Positions 20,451 to 31,300 of a stretch of 64,000 nt of DNA are shown here, piece after piece. A program made the position numbers and the translations under genes. The number at the start of each line of letters is the position of its first letter. Positions within the stretch are counted from its first letter, which is position 1. Source of the stretch: Diplonema papillatum. Lineage: Eukaryota; Euglenozoa; Diplonemea; Diplonemida; Diplonemidae. The DNA is taken from NCBI GenBank assembly GCA_030068145.1, contig JAPJBO010000715.1:55590-119589 (forward strand). Reading direction: 5' to 3'. Below the pieces are notes generated by a model, which saw nothing but the letters and a program-made list of their open reading frames with translations, was not told the DNA's origin and ran no database searches.

Positions 20451-21599
20451 AATGGCACGTTGCTCTATGTGCGAAAGGGCATGTCGGCGGACACCTCGCG
20501 CGGCGTTTCTCTGGGCGTCGAGTGCTTACAACTTTCCCTGCTCGCCTCTGCCCAGAGTCTAAAATCGGTTGCTCGAGACCGGCTGGCGAAAGGCACGCGT
20601 GCGTTCCTCGGTAGACGTTGCGCCCACCAACTCAAAACAAACGCACACAGATCTATCAGAGCTGCATGCGGGATCTCGTGATCCGCGAAGAGGGTTCTAT
20701 CAACCGCTTACGCGAAAGGTGACCACCTAACACGCACGCAACGCGACCTAAACCCCCGAAGAACACCCGTTTGTGGTGTGACGATCGGCCCTCTCTTTGA
20801 AGCCACCCTGACTTCCCCCGGAGGCTTTCCAATTCCCTTAAAGCCAGACCAATTTGCAACGAACCTGGGTTTCCGCTTTCTTCTTGAACGAAGCACCCGC
20901 CTCGTGGGTAAATCCTGTCTGGCCGCACCACCTCGCGAATCGCGATAGTCAGCTCGTCACTTGGTAGCAGCCGGCGCGCCGCTGCGTGGAAACGAAGGAA
21001 GCGTGGCTTCTGGCCCCGATTCTGACTTCGAACTTGTCGCGAGCTACCTGCAACAGTTGCAACCGTCACGAGTTGTAATTTTGCTGCATTAGTGGGCCTT
21101 TGAAGCGTGGATGATGCCTCTCACGCTGCTCCCCAAAGCGCCGCCGCCCGGGTTAAGGGGTTGCGGCATCAAGCGTGGGCCAGGGCCAGGGAGGCTGTTC
21201 GGAGGGGTCACCTCCCTCCGGGCTTCGTTACTTCACTGCCCCCGGCTCTCCCCTTCGTCGTCCCGGGGGAGGGTTCCACGGCCATCCCCCCCCGCGTGGG
21301 GACCCTGAGATTACCCCCTCAGGTGACACCACTTTATCTTTAGCCATACTTCAACCTTCTTCTCGGCGTTCGCTAGGACGTTCCAAAGGTGGCGGCTGCC
21401 GCCGCCGCGTGCGCGGCGGTGCGTCACCCGGTCGTGTCTTGCCCGTGCCTTCCACTTCTCGCCGCTGTGTTGCCACCCCCGTGGGTAGTGGGTCTGGGGT
21501 CGGAAGCTGCCGGTCAGGACACCCGCCTTCTCCCAGTGGCCGCTCTGGTCGCCCCTTCGTTTGTTCGCTATCTTTTTGGGCACGTGCCGTACGGCGGCG
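20451..21599. other. Intergenic, possible retroelement-flanking sequence
   Basis: Long open frames exist on the minus strand (for example 20656-21069), but I see no diagnostic motif. Family D and the GCTGCATTAGTG motif occur at about 21035-21095, and the region from about 21080 is very GC-rich. The part next to 21600 is probably continuous with the LINE remnant. Confidence 0.35.
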
Positions 21600-22663
21600 A
21601 TTTCGAACGCCCGCATCACCGCTTTGAAGGCCTCCCGGTTGTTGATCTGCGGCCTTTTTGTTGAGGCCCTGGAGGATGGGTCCCTCGAGTGGTGAGGTGG
21701 TTGACGCGCATCTCGAGGGCCGGGTGGACGGCTTTCTGAGCCGGTCTGTCCCTGTCTCTTGAAACTGCATCGAAGTGCCTGCCGCTGTTTATCACAGTGA
21801 ATCACGGTCCACCACGGTCTATCAGGTCCGTCCCTAGTCCCTAGAGCTGCATCGAATTGCCCGGTGCTGTATTCTTCGGTCTATCACGGTCTATCAAGAG
21901 GGATGGACCGGTTCACTTTCACGCGCGCAATTTTGCCCAACCTACTCAGCGCGGTCCTCATCGCCCACCCTTTCGCGGTCGCCGAGTCGCTGTAGGCCTG
22001 TGCCGCCTGTCGCTGTGCGGTGTCCATGGCGCGGTTGGACAGTTCGTCCGCATCGTTGTTGAGCTCGCGAGGAATGTGCGTCGGCTCGATCGTCGTCCGT
22101 CGGTCGTGCAGCTTCGCCAACAGGTTCTGCGCCTGGTCGTAGTATATCGTCGGAGTGTTTCGTTGCACCTCTTCGTGCCCTCTATCTGCCCAATGACCAG
22201 TTCGCTGTCGCCCTTGACGACGATGGTGCGGGGTGTCGGCGGCACGGTGTCCCGCATCAATCTCGTCAACACGCTGACGAACCCGACGTATTCCGCCACG
22301 TTGTTCGTCGCTCTCCCGGCGATGGGCTTCTCAACTTCCCACTGCTTGACGCTTTTGTCGTAGAAGACCGCCTCGACGGCTCCCGCGACCGCGCCGTTGG
22401 TCCCGTTCCCCCGACTGCCGTCGTCGAAGAACGCTGCCGTCTCCTCTCCCGGCAGCGTGTCCGTCACGGTCCACCGCTCCTTCGGCTGCCGCTGTGCGAT
22501 GTTCTCCTGCCTCCGTTGTGTGCCGGCCGGCGTGAGCGTCAGGCCGCTGTGCAGCTCAAAATCGACGGCGAGCTCGAAATACGAGATGGAGGCCTCCTTG
22601 CCGGTTTCGGACCACCGCTTCGTCGAGCACCATTCTGCCAGCGCCAGATTTTGCTGCATTAGT
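21600..22663 (-). pseudogene. 5'-truncated LINE-type ORF with RNase H domain, frameshifted
   Basis: Read on the minus strand from 22663. A short segment (SYFELAVDF) resembles the linker before RNase H in some plant and algal L1-like elements. Then come the four RNase H acidic sites in order: FFDDGS (22408-22431), NNVAEY (22288-22305), KGDSELVIGQ (about 22190-22215) and NNDADELSN (22033-22060). A one-base frameshift near 22150-22165 separates the third and fourth motifs, so the copy is dead. No reverse transcriptase lies upstream, which fits 5' truncation. A family M MITE sits inside the remnant; deleting it and one target-site copy keeps the frame open to a stop at about 21620. Confidence 0.75.
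21737..21915 (-). mobile_element. MITE family M, copy 3 (179 bp), inside the LINE remnant
   Basis: Ends TGAGCCGGTC / GGACCGGTTCA, in opposite orientation to the copies at 9158 and 12171. It is flanked by a perfect 5-bp duplication CTTTC (21732-21736 and 21916-21920). The insertion post-dates the LINE, since host sequence is continuous on both sides. Confidence 0.88.
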
Positions 22664-22825
22664 GTGTTTGTCAGGCCTTCGACTACCCTGAGCTACCGCA
22701 CTGTGCACAGTCTACGTTACAGCAGATGGAACGCGTTTGTTGCGCCGCCGCGGGGGCCTACGAGTGGGTTTCGTTGTGCGACTCTCCGCTCGTTTGCGTC
22801 GGTTCGCGCGCCGGGTGGACGCAGC
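22645..22825 (-). repeat. Repeat family F, copy 2, abutting the RNase H remnant
   Basis: Shares long blocks with 11679-11910. On the minus strand VVEGLTNTLMQQ reads directly into the RNase H-containing frame, with a TAG just before it. It may be the 5' part of the truncated retroelement. Confidence 0.55.
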
Positions 22826-23178
22826 CCGCAACAGTTGCAACCGTCACGAGTTCGTTGCACCACGACGTCAGCGCCAACAGGGAACGTGGCGAAAGGCTGG
22901 CAAGAGGCTGGGGTAGTGCAGTGCACACTCAGCACGCCAAGGACTCGCCGCTTACGCAAAAAAACCTCCCAGGGCCGAGGCGAACGTTGTACGGTGACGT
23001 ACAGTACCGAAGCTCGAGTGTCCGGGAATTTCCCTTGTCAATACCACCAGATGACTGTTGCGCAGGGCTTATATTGTTGCTAGCGTCTGGCAAGAGCAAG
23101 CTTGGCACAGCCGGATCTTCAAGGTGATCCGACAGGCATCGCTTCACTTTGTCACACGAAAAGCCACCTACGCAAAAG

Positions 23179-23368
23179 AGAGTCCGAAGAGCCAAAGTCT
23201 TAAAGGAAGAAATGTGCTGGTGCAGCCCACACGAACTCAGGTAATTCTGGGTTTAATGCCGGGTGTGAGCGTTGAACATAAACGTTGGAGTTGCCGTTGT
23301 TTCTTCCCCCTCTCTCTAGCCTCCGTCGCAAGAAGCACCTGGCGGCCCCTCATCCGAGTACTGTTTTT
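23179..23368 (+). repeat. Family B, isolated copy
   Basis: AGCCCACACGAA, TCTGGGTTTAATGCCGGG and CCTCTCTCTAGCCTCC blocks in family order; the left end is poorly conserved. Confidence 0.65.
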
Positions 23369-23840
23369 GCGCAAATGCACGCTGTGCCGCGCATTCGTGC
23401 CTCCCGTCCCTTGGCAGCTGTGTGACGGCGTATTCATGAGCCTTGCCCATCTCACCTACCTTCCGGCAACATGCTCAGCGAAGAGATGGCTGGTCACAAA
23501 TCTGCCCGCTCGGCCGGGCCCCTGCGAAGGTCTTCCAGACACTATCCCAAGAAAGCAGCTTTTCTGGGAGCAGCGGAGGATCGTGCGTTGGGTAACGGCC
23601 GGGTTGGTAAGTCACGTCAAGTGCACTCTCTTGCACTCGCAGGCAAGAAGAAACGCGTTGATTCTGGCAGTCGTACGCGGCTGTCGTATGAGGCCTCCCA
23701 CTCGTGCCACCTTCCAGCTCCTTCCTCGAAGAAAATGTGTGTCTGAGACAGAAAGAAGGGAGTCGAGGTCGTCCCTTCTTTGTTCCTGCCCTCAGAGGCA
23801 GCGTACCTTGAATGACGCTTGGCTGCTTCCAATTACCAGA
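23369..23840. other. Intergenic stretch, no gene recognised
   Basis: Short frames only on both strands; no motif, RNA gene or repeat found. Confidence 0.4.
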
Positions 23841-23842
23841 GA

Positions 23843-24043
23843 GAGACTGCCTTATTCGCGAAGTTGAATAGTGGACTACCGAGACTCTTTCTTGGAGTGA
23901 GGCTGCCTTATTCCCGAAGTTGAACAGAGGACTTGCGAGACGCTTCCTTGGAGTGAAGGTCACCCTGTAGTGTCACTCTGTAGTGCCATCCTGTAGTGGC
24001 TCCCATATGTAGCGCCGCCCTGTAGTGCCGCACTGTACCACAC
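23843..24043 (+). repeat. 56-bp doublet followed by CTGTAGTG array
   Basis: A 56-base unit (GACTGCCTTATTCGCGAAG / GGCTGCCTTATTCCCGAAG) occurs twice at 23845 and 23901. At 23961-24040 a short motif, (C/T)CTGTAGTG(C/T)C, repeats about five times with drift. Confidence 0.7.
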
Positions 24044-24532
24044 TGGTGCTGAATGCTATCTGCGATCTCTTTCTCCGCACCCCCGCGCTCAGCCGCGGTC
24101 GCAACGGCTTGCCATCATCTTGTTGTGCACCGTGCGTCGACTCCGTCGTAAAAACAACATGCATGCTCCACGTTCTTTCATAACTCTTCGATCCGTGTTG
24201 TGAATCAAAAGCCGAAGATGGCTGGACCTGTGGAAGAACGTCACCGTAGTTCCTGAATTCAGGGCGATGGGTTGGATGCAAGATGCCTTGCCGTAAAATT
24301 ACCGACAATCGGGGGTTTGATCGTGGGTGATGCCATTGCACAAGGGCCATCCACGTCCCCACGTGTGCTGGGTTCGAAGAACACGCGCGAGACAATAAAG
24401 GTAAGCGTGGGTCGAGTTTCCATCAGCAAATGCAAGGAAGGTGCAAACAGAACTAAGGACGTTCTGAACGAGGATAGTTTCACGCCGAATAACAAACAGA
24501 CTACAACGCACTCCACAGTGCCCAGTAGGATC
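24044..24532. other. Intergenic stretch, no gene recognised
   Basis: No motif-bearing frame on either strand. Confidence 0.4.
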
Positions 24533-24750
24533 AGTACACTCTTTTTGCTATACTACCAACGAGCCCATTCGACAAGAAGGTGACCCTGCGACTGTAAAGC
24601 CCGAAGTACACTTTTTCTGCTATACTACCAACGTGCCCATTCGACAAGAAGGTGACCCTGCGACTGTAAAGCCCGAAGTACACTTTTTCTGCTATACTAC
24701 CAACGTGCCCATTCGACAAGAAGGTGACCCTGCGACGGTAAAGCCCCGGA
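24533..24750 (+). repeat. Three 72-bp direct repeats upstream of the giant gene
   Basis: Units start near TACACTTTTT(C)TGCTATACTA (repeat phase at 24547, 24619 and 24691) and run through CCCATTCGACAAGAAGGTG to GTAAAGCCCGAAG. They are nearly identical to each other. Each contains TATAC and a T-run. They lie about 580-800 bases before the giant ORF start, so a promoter-proximal or enhancer role is possible but unproven. Confidence 0.85.
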
Positions 24751-24780
24751 AGCAAGCGAGCTTTCGCTCTTAAACGTCAC

Positions 24781-25329
24781 ATTAGTCGCAACCTAGTACC
24801 AAGGTGAAAATGTGCGAACGAATTCCGTCTACACCCCCAACACTACCCCGACACCCACCCAGCCACAACTGTCAGCCGGAGAATATTAAATACCGGACCT
24901 TTGAACCTCGAAAAGCGCTAAAAAGACAGGCGCTTCGTTTTGTTTGTGCGTGCCGGTTGATCGCATTCCCACTTGTATTTACCCTGTGTATATTCAGGTA
25001 AGGAATTCTGATCAACCACCGCTGCCTACGTCTTTGTAGCCTGCACAAAACATTGAAGGGCAGCCCGCAAGATTGTTAGTAATAAAAGAGAAGGGAACCA
25101 TAGTATGTCAAGATCCGCAGGGAAAGAAAACAAAGCTAAGGGTCGCCGGCCATAAGAACGACGTCAATCGTCGACAACAAACCAAGGAAGAAAAACGCCG
25201 CTCGCTGCCAGATGTCGTGAAGCCGGTACATCCTGCGAGGGAATACAAACGGCAAGCGGAAGAGCCTCGACGGCAAAGAAAGAAAGCCGCAAGCGAGTCG
25301 CGCCGCGGCGGCCCCGGTCCCCGCGTCCA
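24781..25329 (+). promoter_or_regulatory. Probable 5' leader of the giant repeat-protein gene
   Basis: It contains a consensus-quality splice donor CAG|GTAAGG at 24995-25003 and a TATTAAATA element at about 24885. A 16-codon ATG frame at 25105-25155 lies in the same phase as the giant ORF but ends in TAA. The giant frame is open from 25156 but has no ATG until 25330. A leader intron from 24998 would explain the donor; the acceptor is not obvious. Confidence 0.4.
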
Positions 25330-28300
25330 ATGGCGGCGGTCAGGAAAAAAGGCGTTGCTCGGCATCCGACGCCGCCGCCGCCGAAAGCACCTCCTGCGCG
25401 GTTTCCGCTGGCGGGGGCTCCCCCTTCGGGCCTTCCGCCGAGCGGTCCTGCTACAGACGCGCCGCTCGCACGTGCTTCGACGCACTCTTCACCGGCGAAT
25501 CCAAGTGCCCCTTCGGCACCCCCGCCGACGGGTGCGCTGCGTGCGAATGCGGCCGCGTCTCCACCGCCAGCAAGCAATGCACGGCTCACCCTCGCGGCGC
25601 CGATGAAGCCGTGTCCTGCGGGCGAATCTCCGGCGAATGCAGGTCTTGCGAGCAAATATCTAAAGAATGCATGCCTTGCCGGCGAATCCCCAGTGAACGC
25701 GTCTCTTGCGAGCGAATCTGCACTGGATGCGCGTCTAGCGAGCGAATCTGCAGTGAATGCACCGCTCACCAGCGAATTTCCACCGAACGCACGCGCAAGC
25801 GAATCTCCACTGAGCGCGTGTCTTGCAAGCGAATCTCTAAAGAATGCATGCCTTGCTGGCGAATACTCAGTGAACGCATCTCTCGCCGGCGAATCTGCGC
25901 TGGATGCACGTCTCGCGAGCGAATCTGCAGTGGAGGCCCCGCTCGCCAGCGGGTTTCCACTGAACGCACGCGCAAGCGAACCTCCGCGGCACGCGTGTCT
26001 TGCGAGCGAATCTCCCGCGCCTGCACGCCTCGCAAACGCAGCACCCGCAGCGAATGCGCGGTCCGCAAGCGCGTTGCCAACTCCGATTGCTCGCACGACA
26101 CCCCCCCGAGCTCAGTGTCCGCCAGCGAGTACTCATCCTGCAGATTCACCCGGGACACACGAACCGGGTGCGGGCACCCCGTCGACGAAGGCGCCTCTTC
26201 CGAGCCGTCAGGCCGTGGACAGACGCGGCGACTCCGGTCGAAGTGCGCCGTGTCGATCGGTCCTGCTATGCGGGCGTGCCGCCCATCCGGCACGGCCGGC
26301 CTGCTGCAAGTCCGGAATCTGCACCATCTCGCCTCCCACCACCACCTGCGGGGCCGCAGCGAGGCTGGCGGCCGAAGGGGCCGCCGCCTCCTCCGCGCGG
26401 ATTTTTCCTGATGCACAGCCTGGGCCCCGTATCTCCCGAGCGGTCGATGCGGCTAGCGGCAGGAGAGGGCGGACGGCGTGCGAAAAGGGCGCCGCCGAGG
26501 CCTTGCAAGCCTGTCCCGCCGACGACGGCCGGTGCACCGCCGGCGGCGAGCCCGGGCTATCGGGCTCCGGCGGGTGGTTCGCCGCCGCCCGTCCGCGTGA
26601 TGAAGGCGCATTCCCTCATCGTGCGCACTCTCACGCGGCGGCTCACTTGGTCACCCGTCCGCGTCATCATGGCGCGTACCCTCATGGTGCACACTCTCAT
26701 GGTGATCACGTTGCACACCCTCATGGTGCACTTTCTCATGGTGATCACGGTGCACACCACCCTCGTGGTGCACTTTCTCATGGTGATCACGGTGCACACC
26801 ACCCTCATGGTGCACTTTCTCATGGTGATCACGTTGCACACCCTCATCGTGCACTTTCTCATGGTGATCACGTTGCACACCCTCATGGTGCACTTTCTCA
26901 TGGTGATCACGGTGCACACCACCCTCATGGTGCACTTTCTCATGGTGATCACGTTGCACACCCTCATCGTGCACTTTCTCATGGTGATCACGTTGCACAC
27001 CCTCATGGTGCACTTTCTCATGGTGATCACGGTGCACACCACCCTCATGGTGCACTTTCTCATGGTGATCACGGTGCACACCACCCTCATGGTGCACACC
27101 ACCCTCATGGTGCACACTCTCACCCGACAGCTGCGCCCATGAGGCACTTAGAAGCGGCCGGTCGAGCGAAAAGTCGGCGGACGGGCGCCGGTGTCGGCGG
27201 AGCGGCGCCGGTTCGCTTGTATGCCCTCGCGTGCCTGCTCGCGTTCGGCGTGGCCCCGTGCCGAGCGACGACGCCGACAGTGACGTTAACAACCCCGATC
27301 CAGCTCACAGCCGCCGTCTCGAGCGGCCCCGCTGAGGTCGTCTCCGGCAGCGCCGCGCTTTTCTCGATTTCGGTCGCCAGCAGCGCGGAGACGGAGCGAG
27401 AAGGGATCGTCCTCATCCCCTCCGCCGCCCTCGAGCCGGCGACGCTCGTCCAGTGGGGGCCCTCCGCCGCTTCTGTCGTCTTCACGTGCCCGCAAGAAGG
27501 CTCGGTGGTGCACCACGTGTGCCGGTTGAACGGCACGTTCGGCGTGAGCGCTCAAGTCTTCTACTTTAAAGCCTTCCCGGTGGAGACCACGGTCGGCCAG
27601 TGGCGGCCCGTCATCGAAATCGGGTCGCGATCCGCGGACACGATTTCCCTCGAAATCGACACGGTTTCCGTCGTCGGCGTGTTGAGAGTGGTGTCTGCGG
27701 TGGTGCACCCTTCGGCGGTCGTGCTGGCGGATCAGGAGGTGAAGGTGCACTTGACAGTGGAGAGCAGCGGCGACGGGTTGGACGGCGGAGAAATCTCGGT
27801 GGACGCGTGGGCGGTCGAAGACGGCGCCCTCGCCGCCGCATCGTCGGACGGCTTTTCCGACGCCGTCCAGTGCTCCGGCAATGGCTCTTCGGTCGTGTGC
27901 GATACGAAGACCCTGCTCTCGTACTCCGCGGGGGGTACCTCGCACGTCTGGCTCGTGTTCACCCCGGCGAATACCACGCACGGAGCCCTAAACGCGACGT
28001 TCACCGTCAGAACCGACCAGTTCCAAGACGCGGAGGTGGTCCCGTTCATCAGCGTCACCGGCACCTTCGGCGGGATGGTGGCCGCCGCCGAGGTGCTGCC
28101 CGTCGAACCACTCCCGGCTCTGCACCCGAGGACGGCGCGCTTCCGGCTCGCTTTTTCAGCGGAGAGCACCGTCGGGTTCAAGGTCACAGCGAGCGCCGCG
28201 TACTTCAACGCCCGCCCGAGACTCGGCACGAGCCGCGTCCTCGCGGAGTCGGCGGCTTGCGACGACTCCGGGGGCGTGTACGCCTGCTCGCTCTCGAGCC

Positions 28301-31300
28301 CCGCCGCCGCCGGCGGCGTGCGCGAGGTGTTCGTGTTCTTCGAACCCGCGGCCCGGCTGGCCGGGCGGGTCGTGGTGCCGTTCACGCTCGCAGCGGACGG
28401 GTATCGCACCGAGACCGTAGCGCCGGCGTTCGTCGTCGTGCCGCAGCTCGGGCTGGCCGCGGTCGCGTCGGCGCCGTATTCGGGGGAGCCCGGCGGCGGC
28501 GAGCTGGCGGCCGCGTTCAACCTGACGGCCACCGCGCACGCGTTTTCGCTCGAAAAGCTCGTCGTCTCGCTCTCCGCGAACCTCGCGCCGCACCCGCTGC
28601 TCTGGGCGCACAACGCCTCGGCGCCGCGCGCGCCGTGCTCCGCGTCGGGCGCGAACGTCTACGTCTGCGACGCAACCTCCAAGTTCCTCGCGGGACCAGA
28701 CGGCCCGTCGTACCAGATCATCACGGTGTACGCACGTGTGCGGGACGACGGCGGCTTGGCCGGGCCGGCGAAGGTGTCGGTCCACGCAGAAGCGCGGACG
28801 TTCGACCCGGCGTCGGCCGCCGCGGAGTTCGTCGCGATCGGCGACTTCTCGCTGCGCGGGGTCGCCATAGAGGGCGTCCCCTCGTCGGCCGGCGCGTTGG
28901 TCCGTGCGCATTACCGCGTGTCTGCCACGATGGCGTCGTCGGGAGGCGAGGTCGTGATACTCTCCGGCTTCACGGACCTCGGCCGCGAAGGCCCGCGCTG
29001 GGGGCTCACCGACGACGTGCACGCCGCCACGCCCTGCGTGTCCAACGGCACGCAAACCGCTGTTTGCGACGTATCCTCCTCCATCCGGTTCTCCCCACTG
29101 GCCGAGGCGCACGTCTACCTGTTCTTCGCCCCGGACGCGCCGGATGCCCTGTCCCCCACGGCACGCCCGTCCGTCGCCTTCGAAGCGTCTTTTTTCCGGT
29201 CGCTCGTCGACCTGCCTTCGATCGAGCTCAACGGCGTCCTCGACATCCAACCGGGGGTCCCGCACGCCGCGCCGGTCGTGGCGTTCCCGGGGGAGTGGGT
29301 CGTCCTGCGGTATTCGATCGCGGCGTCGTCGCGAACCAACGGCGGGGAAACCGTCGTTCTGCGCGGCGGAGGCGCCGCGGCGGAGGTGGTCATGTTCAGC
29401 TTGAATTCGACGGGCGAAGAGGTGGTGCACGATGCGCCAGTGGATGACGCGAGGTGGACAGCGTGTCCAGTAGTTGGACTGAACGCCGTGTGCGACCTGG
29501 CTGCTCAAGGCGTGGTATTCGGGGAGATCGCGAACGGGACCACTTTCGTGCGACTGAGGGTGCTCCCGAGCCGAGAACACCCGGCTGGCGACCTGGGGTT
29601 CTCCGCTGAGGTCACAGCCACCAACTTCACCCCCGCGGCCCACGTCGCTTCGGCGGTTGCCGTCAGCGTCGTCGACGTCGATGCCACCGTGGCCATCCCC
29701 AACTCCCCAGGGGGCTCCGCGCAGCCGAATGAAGAAGTCGCGGTGCAGCTCTTGGTGCGTTCGAGTTTGAACGTGACCGGGCTTTCCATCCTCGTCCCGA
29801 TCGACCCCCTCGCCTCCGGCACCTCCGTTTTTTTCTCCGTATCGCCCGCCGCGTTCCGTCGAAACGCCGAGGCGTGCACGCGCGCATCGGACTTCGAGCT
29901 GTCGTGCGCGTTCGACCGCCTTTCTGTTTGGTCGTCGTCCCCTCGGTCCGTGACGGTGTGGCTCACCCCGGAGCCGGCGACCGTCGGCTCGTGGAACGCG
30001 ACGCTGCGGCTCGTGGGACCTTACGTGAAAGAAGCCGTTTTCACCCCCAACATATCCGTCGAAGCCCTCCTCGTCGCTGAGTCCCGAGACGTGTATCCAT
30101 ACCCGGCGGTGTCTGGCGAGGAAGTCAGAGTTGCGATAGACCTGTCGACCAGCTGGCAGCCGGCGCACGCCGCGTCCGTGTGGGTCCCGATGGAGAAGCT
30201 CGACAGGGAGCGCCCCGTGCGCTGGGCCGCGTCCGACGACCTCGCGCGGGCGTCGTGGTGCGCGAACGACACAAACCCGTGGTACGCCATATGCGAGCTG
30301 TCCGACCAGGCGCTGGTGCCGTCGGCGGTCTCGGTGAGGGGATACCTCTGGTTCACCCCGGCGAACGACACGATCGGGGTCCTGAACATCACGGTGCTGT
30401 TCAGCGCCGGAGGGTTCGGACTCCGGTCGGTACTGCCTTCGATCCTCGTCCACGGTTTGTTCACCGCGACCACGTACGTACCTGACGAAGTTTTCTGGAG
30501 CGGAGAGCCCGTGTGGGTTCGGGTGTCGATAACCGGCACGGGCTGGTCCGTGGGTTCCGAGGAAATCGTGGTCGATTCCTCGAAGGTGGAGCCGGGGTCG
30601 ATGCTCCGGACGCTCGAAAAAGGCGACTACAGCACCGCGGAGCGGTGCTTTCTGCGGGGCGCCGGCACCGTCGTCTGCGCCCTGAACGTCAACGACTCGC
30701 TCGCTGCGGCGTCCGCCGCGGGGCGGGTGGGGCCGGAGGGCGCGCGCGACGTGTGGCTCGAGTTCACGCCCGCGACGACCACCGTCGGGGCGCTGTTCCC
30801 GACCGGCGGGATCACCCTGCGCGCAGCGTATTTCCGGGACCTCGTGGTGCCCCTGGGAGGCATCACCGTGCTCGGGCGGTTGAACCCCTATGCTGACTTC
30901 CGCACCGCGCACGTGTTGCCAGGGCACGTCGTCCCGTCAGGCACGGAAGTGCAGGTCCACTGGGGCGTCGGCTCCACCGGCAGTTCGACGGGCGGCGAGG
31001 CGTTGGCCATCGCGGCTGAAAACGTCGAGCCGGGGAGCGTGCGGGTGGGGTGGACTGCTGTGGCGGCGGGGTCGTGGGAGTGCGGTGGCGACGAGGGCGG
31101 CTGGTACGGGTGCCGCGGCTGCCACTACGTGTGCAACCTCACGCGCGACACGCCGGACCACCTCCCCGTGTTCGCCGCGGGGGTGATCCGGCACGTGTGG
31201 CTGTTTTTCGAGCCGAACAACGCGACCGTCGGCGAGCTCAACGCCACCGTGACGTTCACCGCGGACACCTTCGTCACCTCCACCGACGTCCCGCACGTCG

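Noticed and set aside
20656-21069. Minus-strand 137-codon frame near the LINE remnant
   Set aside because: It may be retroelement debris, but no reverse transcriptase, integrase or gag motif could be identified.
25611-26411. Cys/Arg-rich repeat protein in another plus frame of the 30-bp minisatellite
   Set aside because: A repeat unit without stops is open in several frames. This one closes at 26411, while the giant frame continues through unique sequence.
26557-27147. His/Val repeat proteins on either strand over the 39/42-bp array
   Set aside because: These are shadows of the same minisatellite; only the frame joined to the downstream domains is supported.
28156-30927. Minus-strand open frame of more than 900 codons
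   Set aside because: It is antisense to the giant gene, in GC-rich sequence where stops are rare. It shows none of the domain repetition with position-specific conservation seen on the plus strand.
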